Shown: in pieces, positions 1 to 7,577 of the stretch | How the letters are laid out: the number at the start of each line of letters is the position of its first letter | Position numbering within the stretch: the first letter of the stretch is position 1 | NCBI GenBank assembly: GCA_947626205.1 | Contig: CANQRO010000017.1 | Span: forward strand, 1 to 20,029 | DNA: 20,029 bases | Reading direction: 5' to 3' | Origin: an uncultured Clostridia bacterium | GTDB taxonomy: Bacteria > Bacillota > Clostridia > TANB77 > CAG-508 | The notes under the pieces: generated by a model | Told to the model about the DNA's origin: nothing | The model's database searches: none | What the model saw: only the letters and a program-made list of their open reading frames with translations | Made by a program: the position numbers and the translations under genes

Positions 1-191
1 CAACATTGTATCATAAGTTTAATTATGTGTCTTTTTATTTTTATAAAAACGGTAATTTAATTTTACCATTTATAATTATTTTCTATTTCTCTTGTTTTTT
101 CTGTAATTTTGTTATAGAATTACACTGTATGTTTTTAATATTGGTAGTATTTTCCATTTATTAAATACAAACTTATTAATTGGAGGTCTAT

Positions 192-1926
192 ATGCAAGAA
201 TTATCTAGAAGTAAATTATATGAAATTGAAAAAGTTGCAGACTTTAGGGAATTAGTTGAACGTTCTGCAAAACTTTATGGAGATAAAACAGCTTTCATTT
301 ATAAGAATAACCCAAAAGATACAACATACATTACTCATAGTTTTAATGAATTTAAAGATGATATCCAAAATTTAGGAACTAGTTTAATAGATTTAGGTTT
401 ATCTAAAAAACGTACTTCTATTATTGCACCAAATCGTTATGAATGGTGTGTAAGTTATCTTGCAGTTACTACCTCTGGTGGCATTGTTGTTCCACTTGAT
501 AAATCGCTTCCAGATAATGAAATTATATCTTCAATTATTCGTAGTGAAGTTGAAGCAGTTATTTTCGATAAAAAGTATTTAGATGTATTTGAAAAACTAA
601 AGTTAAATACTGAATGCAAATTAAAATATTTCATTTGTATGGATAATGTACAAAATGAAGTAGATATATTCTCATTTGAAAACTTGAAAAATAAAGGAAA
701 ACTACTTAGAGAAAACGGAGATAATAGATACTCTGAAGTAGAAATTGATAGAACTGGTATGACTGTTATGCTTTTCACTTCTGGCACAACTTCTATTTCT
801 AAAATTGTTATGCTATCACAGGCTAACATTTGTGCAAACATTTACTCTACTGGTTGTATTGCAAAAGTAACTAGCGAAGATACCTTTTTATCATTTTTAC
901 CTTTGCATCATACTTATGAATCTACTACCACATTTTTATATGGTTTTTATTCCGGTATTACTATTGCATTTTGTGATGGCATAAGGTATATTGTTCAAAA
1001 TTTAAAAGAATACAAAGTAACTGGATTTGTTTGTGTACCATTAGTTTTAGAGACTATGTATAAAAAAATTCAAAAAGGAATAGATGAAAAGCACTTACGT
1101 ATTCCATTTACAATTTTAACTTTCATTTCTAATTTATTGTTGAAATTACGGAATTGATGTAAGAAGAAAATTCTTTAAATCTGTTATAGACCAGTTAGGT
1201 GGTTACTTAAGACTCATTATTTATGGAGCTGCACCTATGGACAAGTCTACAATTAAAGGAATCAAAAGTTTAGGAATTGAACTTTTAAATGGATATGGTT
1301 TAACAGAAGCTTCTCCTATTGTTTCTGCTGAAAATGATAAATATCAAAAACCTGGTTCTGTTGCTTTTCCGCTTCCAGATGTTGAAATTAAAATTGATAA
1401 CCCTAATGAAGCAGGTATTGGTGAAATTGTTGTAAAAGGTCCTAATATAATGCTTGGATATTACGATAATAAAGAAGCAACTGATGAAGTTTTAATTAAT
1501 GGGTGGTTCCATACTGGAGATTTAGGTTATTATGATAAAGATGGATATTTGTTTATTACTGGTAGGAAGAAAAATGTTATTGTTCTAAAAAATGGTAAAA
1601 ATATCTACCCAGAGGAAATTGAATTACTAATTGCTCGTCTTCCATTTGTTTCAGAAAATATGGTATTTGGTAAGCCTACATCTGATAATGATCTAGAAAT
1701 TAGTGCTAAAATTGTTTACAACTTGGAATATATGAAAGAATTTTATCCAGATAAATCTAAGGAAGATTATCACTCTATTATTTGGAATGAGATAAAAGAA
1801 ATTAATAAAACTTTACCAGCATATAAACACATTAGAAGTGTAATTGTTACAGATGAACCTATGATTAAAACTACTACACAAAAAGTTAAAAGAAACGAAG
1901 AAATAAAAAAGACACTAGGAGAGTAA
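192..1926 (+). CDS. Long-chain acyl-CoA synthetase (AMP-binding), read through a +1 frameshift
   Basis: Adenylate-forming enzyme that would activate fatty acids with ATP and load them onto CoA. The start is the ATG at 192, preceded by GGAGG five bases upstream; the TTG at 180 overlaps this ribosome site and is unlikely. Frame 1 carries the P-loop TSGTT (residues 196-200) with Lys204, in a variant form (TSGTTSISKIV) where the usual G-x-P-K-G is G-less. The frame stops at 1155-1157, but the next frame continues directly with family sequence: GIDVRRKFF, YGLTE (368-372), TGDLG (441-445), GRKK (457-460) and the terminal catalytic Lys near 564 (QKVKR). Omitting C1149 joins the two parts as KLGIDVRRKFF, giving 577 residues, close to the family length. 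All core motifs are intact, so I treat it as one gene with a recoding site rather than a decayed pseudogene. It is monocistronic and convergent with the bofA operon. No confident promoter is visible in 1-179, which otherwise holds nothing recognisable. Substrate chain length is inferred from family only. Confidence 0.85.
1146..1152 (+). other. Putative +1 recoding site, UUA CGG A
   Basis: In the acyl-CoA synthetase gene the zero frame reads AAA TTA CGG AAT TGA, so it stops one codon after CGG. Skipping C1149 gives AAA TTA GGA ATT GAT (K L G I D), matching the KLGIDVRRK stretch typical of this family. The four bases CGGA therefore stand where one glycine is expected. This is the only in-frame CGG in the gene; two other CGG trinucleotides (716, 953) are out of frame. 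No Shine-Dalgarno-like stimulator or strong downstream structure is obvious. A sequencing insertion remains possible. Confidence 0.7.
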
Positions 1927-1945
1927 TTCTTCTAGTGTCTTTTTT
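1905..1945. terminator. Bidirectional Rho-independent terminator
   Basis: Stem GACACTAG (1911-1918) pairs perfectly with CTAGTGTC (1932-1939). It is flanked by A6 at 1905-1910 and T6 at 1940-1945, so it has a U-tract on either strand. The stem overlaps the end of the acyl-CoA synthetase gene, whose stop codon lies in the loop. It can end that gene on the + strand and, on the - strand, transcripts leaving bofA and the inverted-repeat element. Confidence 0.9.
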
Positions 1946-1963
1946 ATTTATAGTTCTTTAATA

Positions 1964-2064
1964 AGAAAGAAAAATAGTTTAAAAAATTTTTGTTTTCCAA
2001 GCTCACGGGTATTCCCCGCCTCAAATGGCTGTTAGACAAAAAATTTTTTAACTACTTTTCTTTT
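1964..2064. ncRNA. Long imperfect inverted repeat with GC-rich core; candidate structured RNA
   Basis: Two A/T-rich arms, about 1965-1992 and 2037-2064, are reverse complements over roughly 26 pairs. They are interrupted by a bulged T (1978), a bulged A (2043) and one mismatch (1974/2055), a pattern more like RNA pairing than a fresh DNA duplication. The 44-base interior (1993-2036) is about half G+C, far above its surroundings. It can fold further: CGGG (2006-2009) with CCCG (2015-2018), and AGC (2000-2002) with GCT (2028-2030). On the - strand a TATAAT box (2082-2087) lies just before it and the bidirectional terminator just after it, so a transcript of about 170 nt from its own promoter or from the bofA 3' end is plausible. 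I do not recognise the family. A small MITE-like insertion is the alternative. Confidence 0.5.
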
Positions 2065-2087
2065 ATATATACTTATTTTAAATTATA

Positions 2088-2348
2088 TTAAAGTAGAAAA
2101 TGTAAAATAGCTACTATTACTACTCCTGGGACACCCAATATTCCTACTATTAAAGCTGTAATCCAGTTTAAATCGATGAAAAATCCGAAGTTTAATCCTA
2201 TTAAATTTATTACATAAATTACAACTCCTCCAACTAATCCATTAATAACTAACTTAATAATTAGTTTCATCGGCAAAGCTAATAGTTTTAATACTATAAA
2301 TAAGGCTCCTACCCCTATTAGAATTGGTACAATCATTGTATAATCCAT
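2088..2348 (-). CDS. bofA: BofA-family inhibitor of pro-sigmaK processing
   Basis: An 86-residue, almost wholly hydrophobic protein with about three membrane segments. The C-terminal half (NLIGLNFGF, then TALIVGILGVPGVVIVAIL) is the BofA family signature. In Bacillus, BofA sits in the outer forespore membrane of the mother cell with SpoIVFA and restrains the SpoIVFB protease that activates sigmaK, so it supports an endospore-former here. Start ATG at 2348 is preceded by a GGGGGA ribosome site. It is the last gene of the glycosyltransferase-pth-RNase operon, 26 bases after the RNase stop. Its family assignment is strong; its exact role in this organism is inferred. Confidence 0.85.
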   Translation of the reverse strand: MDYTMIVPILIGVGALFIVLKLLALPMKLIIKLVINGLVGGVVIYVINLIGLNFGFFIDLNWITALIVGILGVPGVVIVAILHFLL

Positions 2349-2374
2349 TTACTATTCCCCCTTTTATTTATTGT

Positions 2375-3562
2375 TTAATCATTACTACACATATGCTTTC
2401 TTGTCATTTCTAGCAAATTAAGTTCTGTAAAACCTACTATTTGAGTTTTTGATCTATCATTTTTTAGATTTTCTTGCAAAACTTCAATTATTTTTTCTTT
2501 ATGCTCATTTTCTTTCATATCTATATAGTCTATTATAATTATTCCACCTATATCTCTTAATCTTAACTGCTTTGCAATTTCTATACTTGCTTCTTTATTT
2601 ACTGTATAAACAGTCTGCTCTAAGTTTTTTGTACCTATATATTTGCCAGAGTTTACATCTATTGCAGTTAAAGCTTCTGTTTTATCTATTGTAATAAATC
2701 CACCACATTTTAACCATATTTTACGATTTTTTATTTTTTCTAGCTGATTATTTAAATCGTACATACATAATAAATTCTCTTTTTTGTAAACAATATTTAT
2801 ATTAGTTTCCATTCCATTTAAAATTTTTTCTACTTCTTCTTTTTCTTGATTATTGTTTATAATTATTGTTTGAACATTCTGGTCTACTAAATCAACTAAG
2901 ATTCTTCTTACCATACCTGGATTTTTATAAATAAGCTTTGGATAGTTTTCTTTTTCCTTTTCTGCAATTTTTAAAATTTTATTCCAAATCTCAAGTATTT
3001 CTTGCATATCTTTTACAATTTCTTCTTCTTTTTTGTTCTGAGCAGACGTACGAATTATAATTCCCATGTTTTTAGGTAAATGCTTTTTAACTATATTAAT
3101 TAATCTTTCTTTTTCTTTTTCGTTTTCTATTTTTTGTGAGATAGTAACAAAATTTGCTTCTGGCATAAGAACTAAAAATCTTCCAGGCAAATTCATATGA
3201 GTAGAAACTCTTGCACCCTTTTTATTAGTACTATCTCTTTTAACTTGTACTAGAATTGGCGTTCCTACCCTTACAACATCTTTTATATTGCTATTTTTTA
3301 CAATTTGTTCTGGATTCTCTTGTTTAGAATCTAGTTTAGGTAAAATATCTTTTAAATGTATAAATGTATTTTTACTTTCTCCAATATCTACAAAGGCTGC
3401 CTGCATTCCTTGTAATACGTTTTGTATTTTTCCTAAATATATATTACCCTCTAAACGTTTTATTTCAGCATTTTCTTCATAACATTCTAAAAGATTTCCA
3501 TTTTCTACTAGCATTATCATTTTGTTTTTGTTATCGTCTACATTTATGATAATTTCTTTCAT
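2375..3562 (-). CDS. rng: Short ribonuclease E/G family endonuclease
   Basis: Single-strand endoribonuclease of RNA decay and rRNA processing. At 395 residues it carries the S1-like RNA-binding segment (about 35-118: GNIYLGKIQNVLQGMQAAFVD then VQVKRD), the RNase H-like region, and the catalytic centre AIDVNSGK (Asp302) and IDYIDM (Asp345); these two Asp match the positions of the E. coli catalytic pair. The protein ends straight after the conserved LLEMTRK motif (385-389) with HMCSND, so the Cys-pair Zn-link that joins protomers of RNase E/G dimers, and everything beyond it, is missing. The next gene starts 26 bases later, so there is no lost tail nearby. A good AGAAAGG site precedes ATG 3562. 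Lies 12 bases after pth in the same operon. The activity assignment is firm; whether it forms the usual tetramer is open. Confidence 0.88.
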   Translation of the reverse strand: MKEIIINVDDNKNKMIMLVENGNLLECYEENAEIKRLEGNIYLGKIQNVLQGMQAAFVDIGESKNTFIHLKDILPKLDSKQENPEQIVKNSNIKDVVRVGTPILVQVKRDSTNKKGARVSTHMNLPGRFLVLMPEANFVTISQKIENEKEKERLINIVKKHLPKNMGIIIRTSAQNKKEEEIVKDMQEILEIWNKILKIAEKEKENYPKLIYKNPGMVRRILVDLVDQNVQTIIINNNQEKEEVEKILNGMETNINIVYKKENLLCMYDLNNQLEKIKNRKIWLKCGGFITIDKTEALTAIDVNSGKYIGTKNLEQTVYTVNKEASIEIAKQLRLRDIGGIIIIDYIDMKENEHKEKIIEVLQENLKNDRSKTQIVGFTELNLLEMTRKHMCSND

Positions 3563-3574
3563 CTTGCAACCTTT

Positions 3575-4132
3575 CTAATTATATTTATTCATAGCATTAT
3601 TTATTCCATCTTTTAGTATACTTGTAATAGCATTTGCTGCTTTTTCTACTCCAACATGAAGCAATTTTTTTTCTTCATCAGATACTTTTCCAATTACATA
3701 GTTAATCATATCATTTTTATATTCTGGTGTTCCTATTCCTATTCTAATTCTAGCAAATTCCTCTGTTTGTAATTCTTGTTCTACAGATTTCATTCCATTA
3801 TGCGTTCCGGCTCCACCTTTTTTTCTTATTTTTATACTTCCTTTTTCTACATCTATATCATCATAAATAACGATAATATCTTCATTGGATGCTTTATAGA
3901 AATTTACAAATTCTCTTACAGCTACACCACTTAAATTCATATATGTTTGTGGTTTTATTAACATCACTTTGTTTTCACAAATATTTCCTTCACCAACAAT
4001 ACTGTTAAATTTGGTCTTATTAAGTTCAATATGGTATTCTTTCGCTATTTCATTTATTGTATCAAATCCCATATTATGTCTTGTTCCACTATATTCACTT
4101 TCCGGATTACCTAATCCAAATATAAAATACAT
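3575..4132 (-). CDS. pth: Peptidyl-tRNA hydrolase
   Basis: Cytosolic esterase that frees tRNA from peptidyl-tRNAs dropped by stalled ribosomes. At 185 residues it has family length. Visible motifs: FGLGNPESEYSGTRHNMGF with the substrate-binding Asn8 and catalytic His19, KPQTYMNLSG with its conserved Asn, YDDID with the Asp that orients the His, and GAGTHNGMKS carrying the third conserved Asn; here the usual GGHNG is GTHNG. GAGGAAAA precedes ATG 4132. It is co-transcribed with RNase E/G and the upstream phosphatase (21-base gap). A peptidyl-tRNA rescue enzyme is of interest in a genome where some ribosomes may drop off at CGG, but pth is universal and this link is speculative. Confidence 0.97.
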   Translation of the reverse strand: MYFIFGLGNPESEYSGTRHNMGFDTINEIAKEYHIELNKTKFNSIVGEGNICENKVMLIKPQTYMNLSGVAVREFVNFYKASNEDIIVIYDDIDVEKGSIKIRKKGGAGTHNGMKSVEQELQTEEFARIRIGIGTPEYKNDMINYVIGKVSDEEKKLLHVGVEKAANAITSILKDGINNAMNKYN

Positions 4133-4153
4133 ATCTTTTCCTCATTTTTAATT

Positions 4154-4789
4154 TTAAACTTTTATATGTTCTACACAATCTTCTATATGTGATAAATCAG
4201 CTATTTTTATAAGATTGTAATTTTTATTTTCTGCTTCTATAATATTAACTGCTGTATTATGTTGACAAAATCTTTCTCTTTCTTTACTAAATGGTATATT
4301 AACAATTTTTCTTAATAATGCCTCTATTGCAACTCCATGAGAACATATTAATATAGTTTTTCCATTTTCTTTTTCTAGAATACTATCTAGTGCTTTTTTC
4401 ATTCTATCAGCTACTTCTTCCATTGTTTCTTGATTTGGAATGCCTGATATTTCATTAATGTCTATTTGCCTTTTTTTAATGTCTAAATTAATTTTATTTA
4501 CTTCATCCCATGTATACCCATCATAATCGCCAAAATACATTTCATCTAATTCTTTTAATTCATGTATCTTTTTTTTATTTAATATAGCTAATGGCTCAAT
4601 TGTAATTTTGCTTCTATTTGATGAGCTTGAATAAAAACTATCAAAATTAATATTTGAAAGTCTTTTAGTTAATGCATTTATTGTTTTTTTACCATTTTCT
4701 GTTATTTTAAAATCAGTTCTGCCTGTTAATCTATTTTCTATATTACCTATAGTTTCAGCATGTCTTACTAGATATATTGTTGTTTTCAT
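4154..4789 (-). CDS. Histidine phosphatase family protein (phosphoglycerate-mutase-like)
   Basis: Member of the cofactor-independent-of-metal histidine phosphatase superfamily, 211 residues. The phosphoacceptor motif LVRHAET holds Arg9 and His10 (RHA instead of the commoner RHG). NRSKIT supplies the second Arg (59), ELDEMYFGDYDG the acidic residue (about 83), and CSHGV the second catalytic His (151). GTG 4792 is in frame, but ATG 4789 is better spaced from the GGGG ribosome site and is preferred. Its start overlaps the end of the glycosyltransferase gene by about 35 bases, indicating translational coupling. It could act on a sugar phosphate or nucleotide linked to that enzyme's pathway; the true substrate cannot be read from the sequence. 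Confidence 0.85.
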   Translation of the reverse strand: MKTTIYLVRHAETIGNIENRLTGRTDFKITENGKKTINALTKRLSNINFDSFYSSSSNRSKITIEPLAILNKKKIHELKELDEMYFGDYDGYTWDEVNKINLDIKKRQIDINEISGIPNQETMEEVADRMKKALDSILEKENGKTILICSHGVAIEALLRKIVNIPFSKERERFCQHNTAVNIIEAENKNYNLIKIADLSHIEDCVEHIKV

Positions 4790-5651
4790 CACATAATCCC
4801 CTTAATTCATAGTTTCTTTTTGGTAAGACTGGAGAGCCACTATTATTTTCTAATGCATTGATAATAGCATTTATTCTCATTGGTAAACTATCTGTCTCAT
4901 TTCTAATAAAACTTAATAAGTACTTTCTATATTCTTTTGGAGTAATATTGTATAAATCAACAACGTCTGCCATCATTCTATACATATCGGATGCTCTTTT
5001 AATTGATGGTGTAGACATAACACTACCTTCTCTATTTCTATAATATTTAAACAATAAATTATCGCCATATCGTAATTTTTCGGCTTTTATTACTGCTCTG
5101 ATAGAGAAATCCATGTCTTCATAAAATCGGCCTTCAATGAATCTTAAATTATTTCTATTTAAAAATTCTCTATTCCAACATTTACTCGATACAGAAAAAT
5201 TGATATCGCATGCAATTCTATTTGCTTTTGTAGAATTTTCAGCATTTGAAATATATGTCTTGTTAAATCCCCCTACATCTTGAAATCCACAAAACAAAAT
5301 ATCTACTTTTTCTTCTCCAAGTGTATTTCTTAATTTTTTTAGTGTATCATTGTCATATAAAGTATCATCACCGTCTAAGAAAACTATATATTCACCTCTA
5401 GCTTCTTTAATACCTATATTTCTTGCTCCAGCTGCTGTACCTGTGTTAACTTGTGTTGAATAAAACCTTACACCATCTTTTTCATAATTTTTTATTTTAT
5501 TAGAGGTATCGTCTATTGAACTATCATCTACAACAAGTAGTTCATAATTTTTATATGTTTGATCTAAAACACTTTTAATTGCTCTTTCTATATATTTTTC
5601 TATATTATATGAACAAATAACAACAGAAAAAAACACTTTTGAATCTTCCAT
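4755..5651 (-). CDS. Glycosyltransferase family 2 (GT-A fold)
   Basis: Transfers a sugar from a nucleotide-sugar donor, probably for a cell-surface polymer. The N-terminal 100 residues are classic GT2: FSVVICSYN, LLVVDDSSIDDT (nucleotide binding, 41-45), AGARNIGIKEARGEYIVFLDGDD with the metal-binding DGDD at 93-96. A second acidic cluster, FYEDMDFSIR, is in the place of the catalytic base motif (ED). The C-terminal 80 residues are less conserved. There is no membrane segment. First gene of the five-gene operon, with AAGGGG before ATG 5651 and two promoters upstream. Its tail overlaps the phosphatase start. The acceptor is unknown. Confidence 0.88.
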   Translation of the reverse strand: MEDSKVFFSVVICSYNIEKYIERAIKSVLDQTYKNYELLVVDDSSIDDTSNKIKNYEKDGVRFYSTQVNTGTAAGARNIGIKEARGEYIVFLDGDDTLYDNDTLKKLRNTLGEEKVDILFCGFQDVGGFNKTYISNAENSTKANRIACDINFSVSSKCWNREFLNRNNLRFIEGRFYEDMDFSIRAVIKAEKLRYGDNLLFKYYRNREGSVMSTPSIKRASDMYRMMADVVDLYNITPKEYRKYLLSFIRNETDSLPMRINAIINALENNSGSPVLPKRNYELRGLCDENNNISSKTC

Positions 5652-5695
5652 TTTTATTCCCCTTTATATTATTTTCGCCCTATACAATAAATAAA

Positions 5696-5724
5696 ATTAT
5701 AACATATATATTTATCATTTGCAA
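5696..5724 (-). promoter_or_regulatory. SigA-type promoter P1 of the glycosyltransferase-bofA operon
   Basis: On the - strand, -35 TTGCAA (5719-5724), a 17-base spacer and -10 TATAAT (5696-5701). Expected start near 5689, giving a leader of about 38 bases before ATG 5651. Confidence 0.8.
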
Positions 5725-5767
5725 ATTATACCTTTTCCATTTATGTCAATATTCTTGCAATATATCT

Positions 5768-5796
5768 ATTATATTCCTTTTGCAAGCAATAGTCAA
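5768..5796 (-). promoter_or_regulatory. SigA-type promoter P2 of the glycosyltransferase-bofA operon
   Basis: On the - strand, -35 TTGACT (5791-5796), a 17-base spacer and -10 TATAAT (5768-5773), about 72 bases upstream of P1. The 268-base gap 5652-5919 also holds recurring TTGCAA hexamers (three copies in about 60 bases), one of which is the P1 -35; they may be chance in such AT-rich DNA. Confidence 0.7.
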
Positions 5797-5919
5797 ATTT
5801 TATAACTTAATTTTTTCTTAATTTTGTAAACCGTCAATCTATAACAATTGAACATTTTTTATAGAATCAAAACTTTAACATTACTTATATTTTACCCAAT
5901 ATTAATAAATTTAAAATTC

Positions 5920-6732
5920 TTATACTTGCTCACTACTCTTTAAGTAATCTATATATTCTTCCAAGCAATATCCTTTCTCATTCATTAATTTAGCATGTTC
6001 TTTTCCTACATATCTCCAATGCCAAGATTCATATGTAATACCTGTTATATCCTGCTTGTCCTTTGGATAACGCAAAATAAATCCATATTCTTCTGCATGC
6101 TCTTTCAACCATTTGAATGCTTCTGTGTTTTCGAATTCATTGGTAACTGTATTAAAATCTGCAGCTAGTCCCAAATTGTGCTCACTCATTTCTGGTCTTT
6201 GTACTACTGTTTGTGCTAATCTTTCTGCTTCTTCTTGACTCTTTCCTTCTCTTTTATAATATGCTACTTTATTGTTAAATAATTGTTCTTGTTTATCATA
6301 ACTTCTATATGCGGATTGAACCCATATACTTTTTATGCCGTCTTTATACATCGCATTAATCATATCTTTTAAATACTTTATTGCCCTTGAATCAAATTTA
6401 ACTCCATCATCTATTTCAGTTAATTCTGGCACATAGCTCCTATCTACAGCATTATCTTTATTTACCAATTTTAAATTCCATTCATTTAAAACTTCATTAT
6501 TCGAATTTTTTGTATTATCTATATTACTTGAAATTGGTATAGTATTTTCTGTATTAGCTATGCTCATTTCTGCAATTTCATTATTTTCCTTATTCTTGTC
6601 TTCTTTAGGTCTTGTGAACAAATATATCACTCCTTTTATTAGCATAACAAGAACTATTATAGCAATTGCTAGTCCAGCTATAATTATACTAATTCCTCTT
6701 ATAAATTTCTTTTTATTAACAATTCTTAACAT
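5920..6732 (-). CDS. Membrane-anchored D-alanyl-D-alanine carboxypeptidase, VanY/M15B family
   Basis: Zinc peptidase that trims the terminal D-Ala from peptidoglycan stem peptides. Residues 1-10 are basic, 11-38 form a single membrane anchor, and 42-85 are an Asn/Glu/Ser-rich linker, so the catalytic domain lies outside the cell. The M15 signature is complete: SEHNLGLAADF with Zn ligands His185 and Asp192, and ESWHWRYVG with catalytic Glu235 and Zn ligand His238; the substrate-binding QSAYRSYDKQ is at 139-148. Length 270 is normal for the family. AGAGGAA precedes ATG 6732. It has its own promoter and stands alone between trmB and the glycosyltransferase operon. Resistance to glycopeptides cannot be inferred: no vanHAX genes are nearby, and housekeeping wall remodelling is likelier. 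Confidence 0.92.
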   Translation of the reverse strand: MLRIVNKKKFIRGISIIIAGLAIAIIVLVMLIKGVIYLFTRPKEDKNKENNEIAEMSIANTENTIPISSNIDNTKNSNNEVLNEWNLKLVNKDNAVDRSYVPELTEIDDGVKFDSRAIKYLKDMINAMYKDGIKSIWVQSAYRSYDKQEQLFNNKVAYYKREGKSQEEAERLAQTVVQRPEMSEHNLGLAADFNTVTNEFENTEAFKWLKEHAEEYGFILRYPKDKQDITGITYESWHWRYVGKEHAKLMNEKGYCLEEYIDYLKSSEQV

Positions 6733-6771
6733 CGTGCATTCCTCTTTCTTTAGTCTATATATTCAATTCAT

Positions 6772-6800
6772 ATTTTATCTTTTCTTTTATTTTTCGTCAA
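6772..6800 (-). promoter_or_regulatory. SigA-type promoter of the carboxypeptidase gene
   Basis: On the - strand, -35 TTGACG (6795-6800), 17-base spacer and -10 TAAAAT (6772-6777), about 40 bases before ATG 6732. Confidence 0.7.
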
Positions 6801-6883
6801 TGTATTTCATCAATTAATGGTATACATTAGGTCTTATTTTTATCTTTTTCCTTGCAATTGTAATTCATAAAGTTTTTAATATT

Positions 6884-7543
6884 TTAGCTATTTAGTTTTG
6901 CAATTAATGCTTTTATTTTTATTCCCTCATTTGAAAACATTTTTTCATGCTCTGTTTCTATGTTTTCTGATAATTGTTCAGAATGTAAATCATAACTTTT
7001 CCAAAGTATTTTAAATCCTGCCTCTTCAAAATATTTAATACTATCTTCAAATAAATAATCATCATCTGTTTTAAAATATATTTCACCCATTGGTTTTAAA
7101 AATATTTTATATTTTTCTAATTGTCTTACATGAGTTAATCTTTTTTTATGATGCTTTCCTCTTGGCCATGGATTGCAGAAATTAATATAAATTCTATCTA
7201 CAACATCTCGTTCATCCATCACTTGTAATATTTGTTCTATATCGCATCTTGTTAAAATAATATTATTAATTTGTTTATTTGCATTTTTGAAAACATTTTC
7301 AATATTCCTTTTGGCAAATCCTAACATTGTATCAATTAAATCCATTCCAATAAAATTAATTTCTGGATGTAATATAGCCAAATTAGCAATAAAAGTACCT
7401 TTTCCACAACCAAGTTCTAAATGTATTGGTTTTTCTATTTCAAACAGACTTTTCCATTTTCCTTTATAATCCTGTGGATTATCTATATAAAACTTAGCTT
7501 CTTCTAACTCTTTATTCGTCCAATTTCTTCTTCTAATTCGCAT
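6884..7543 (-). CDS. trmB: tRNA (guanine-N7-)-methyltransferase
   Basis: Methylates G46 in the variable loop of tRNAs using S-adenosylmethionine. The 219-residue protein has the SAM motif ELGCGKG (43-49), the family motif INFCNPWPRGKHHKKRLTH, then YFKTDDDYLF, and the C-terminal IETEHEKMFSNEG signature. The start MRIRRRNW is the usual TrmB beginning; the ribosome site AAGGGGA is about 11 bases upstream, a little far. It follows the P-type ATPase by 34 bases and is probably co-transcribed with it. No clear terminator follows before the carboxypeptidase promoter. Confidence 0.96.
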   Translation of the reverse strand: MRIRRRNWTNKELEEAKFYIDNPQDYKGKWKSLFEIEKPIHLELGCGKGTFIANLAILHPEINFIGMDLIDTMLGFAKRNIENVFKNANKQINNIILTRCDIEQILQVMDERDVVDRIYINFCNPWPRGKHHKKRLTHVRQLEKYKIFLKPMGEIYFKTDDDYLFEDSIKYFEEAGFKILWKSYDLHSEQLSENIETEHEKMFSNEGIKIKALIAKLNS

Positions 7544-7577
7544 TTTATATAATGTCCCCTTTTATATAAGATATTGC

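Noticed and set aside
1..179. Promoter or gene upstream of the acyl-CoA synthetase
   Set aside because: I found only weak hexamers and a five-pair hairpin (51-55 with 63-67); nothing meets the standard of the other promoters here.
180..191. TTG at 180 as start of the acyl-CoA synthetase
   Set aside because: It overlaps the GGAGG ribosome site; ATG 192 is correctly spaced from that site.
455..841. Antisense open frame inside the acyl-CoA synthetase and similar shadow frames across the window
   Set aside because: They lie opposite well-supported genes, lack ribosome sites and show no recognisable family; they reflect the AT-rich composition.
5920..6732. VanY as a vancomycin-resistance determinant
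   Set aside because: No vanH, vanA/B, vanX or vanRS genes are nearby; M15B carboxypeptidases are common housekeeping enzymes in Clostridia.
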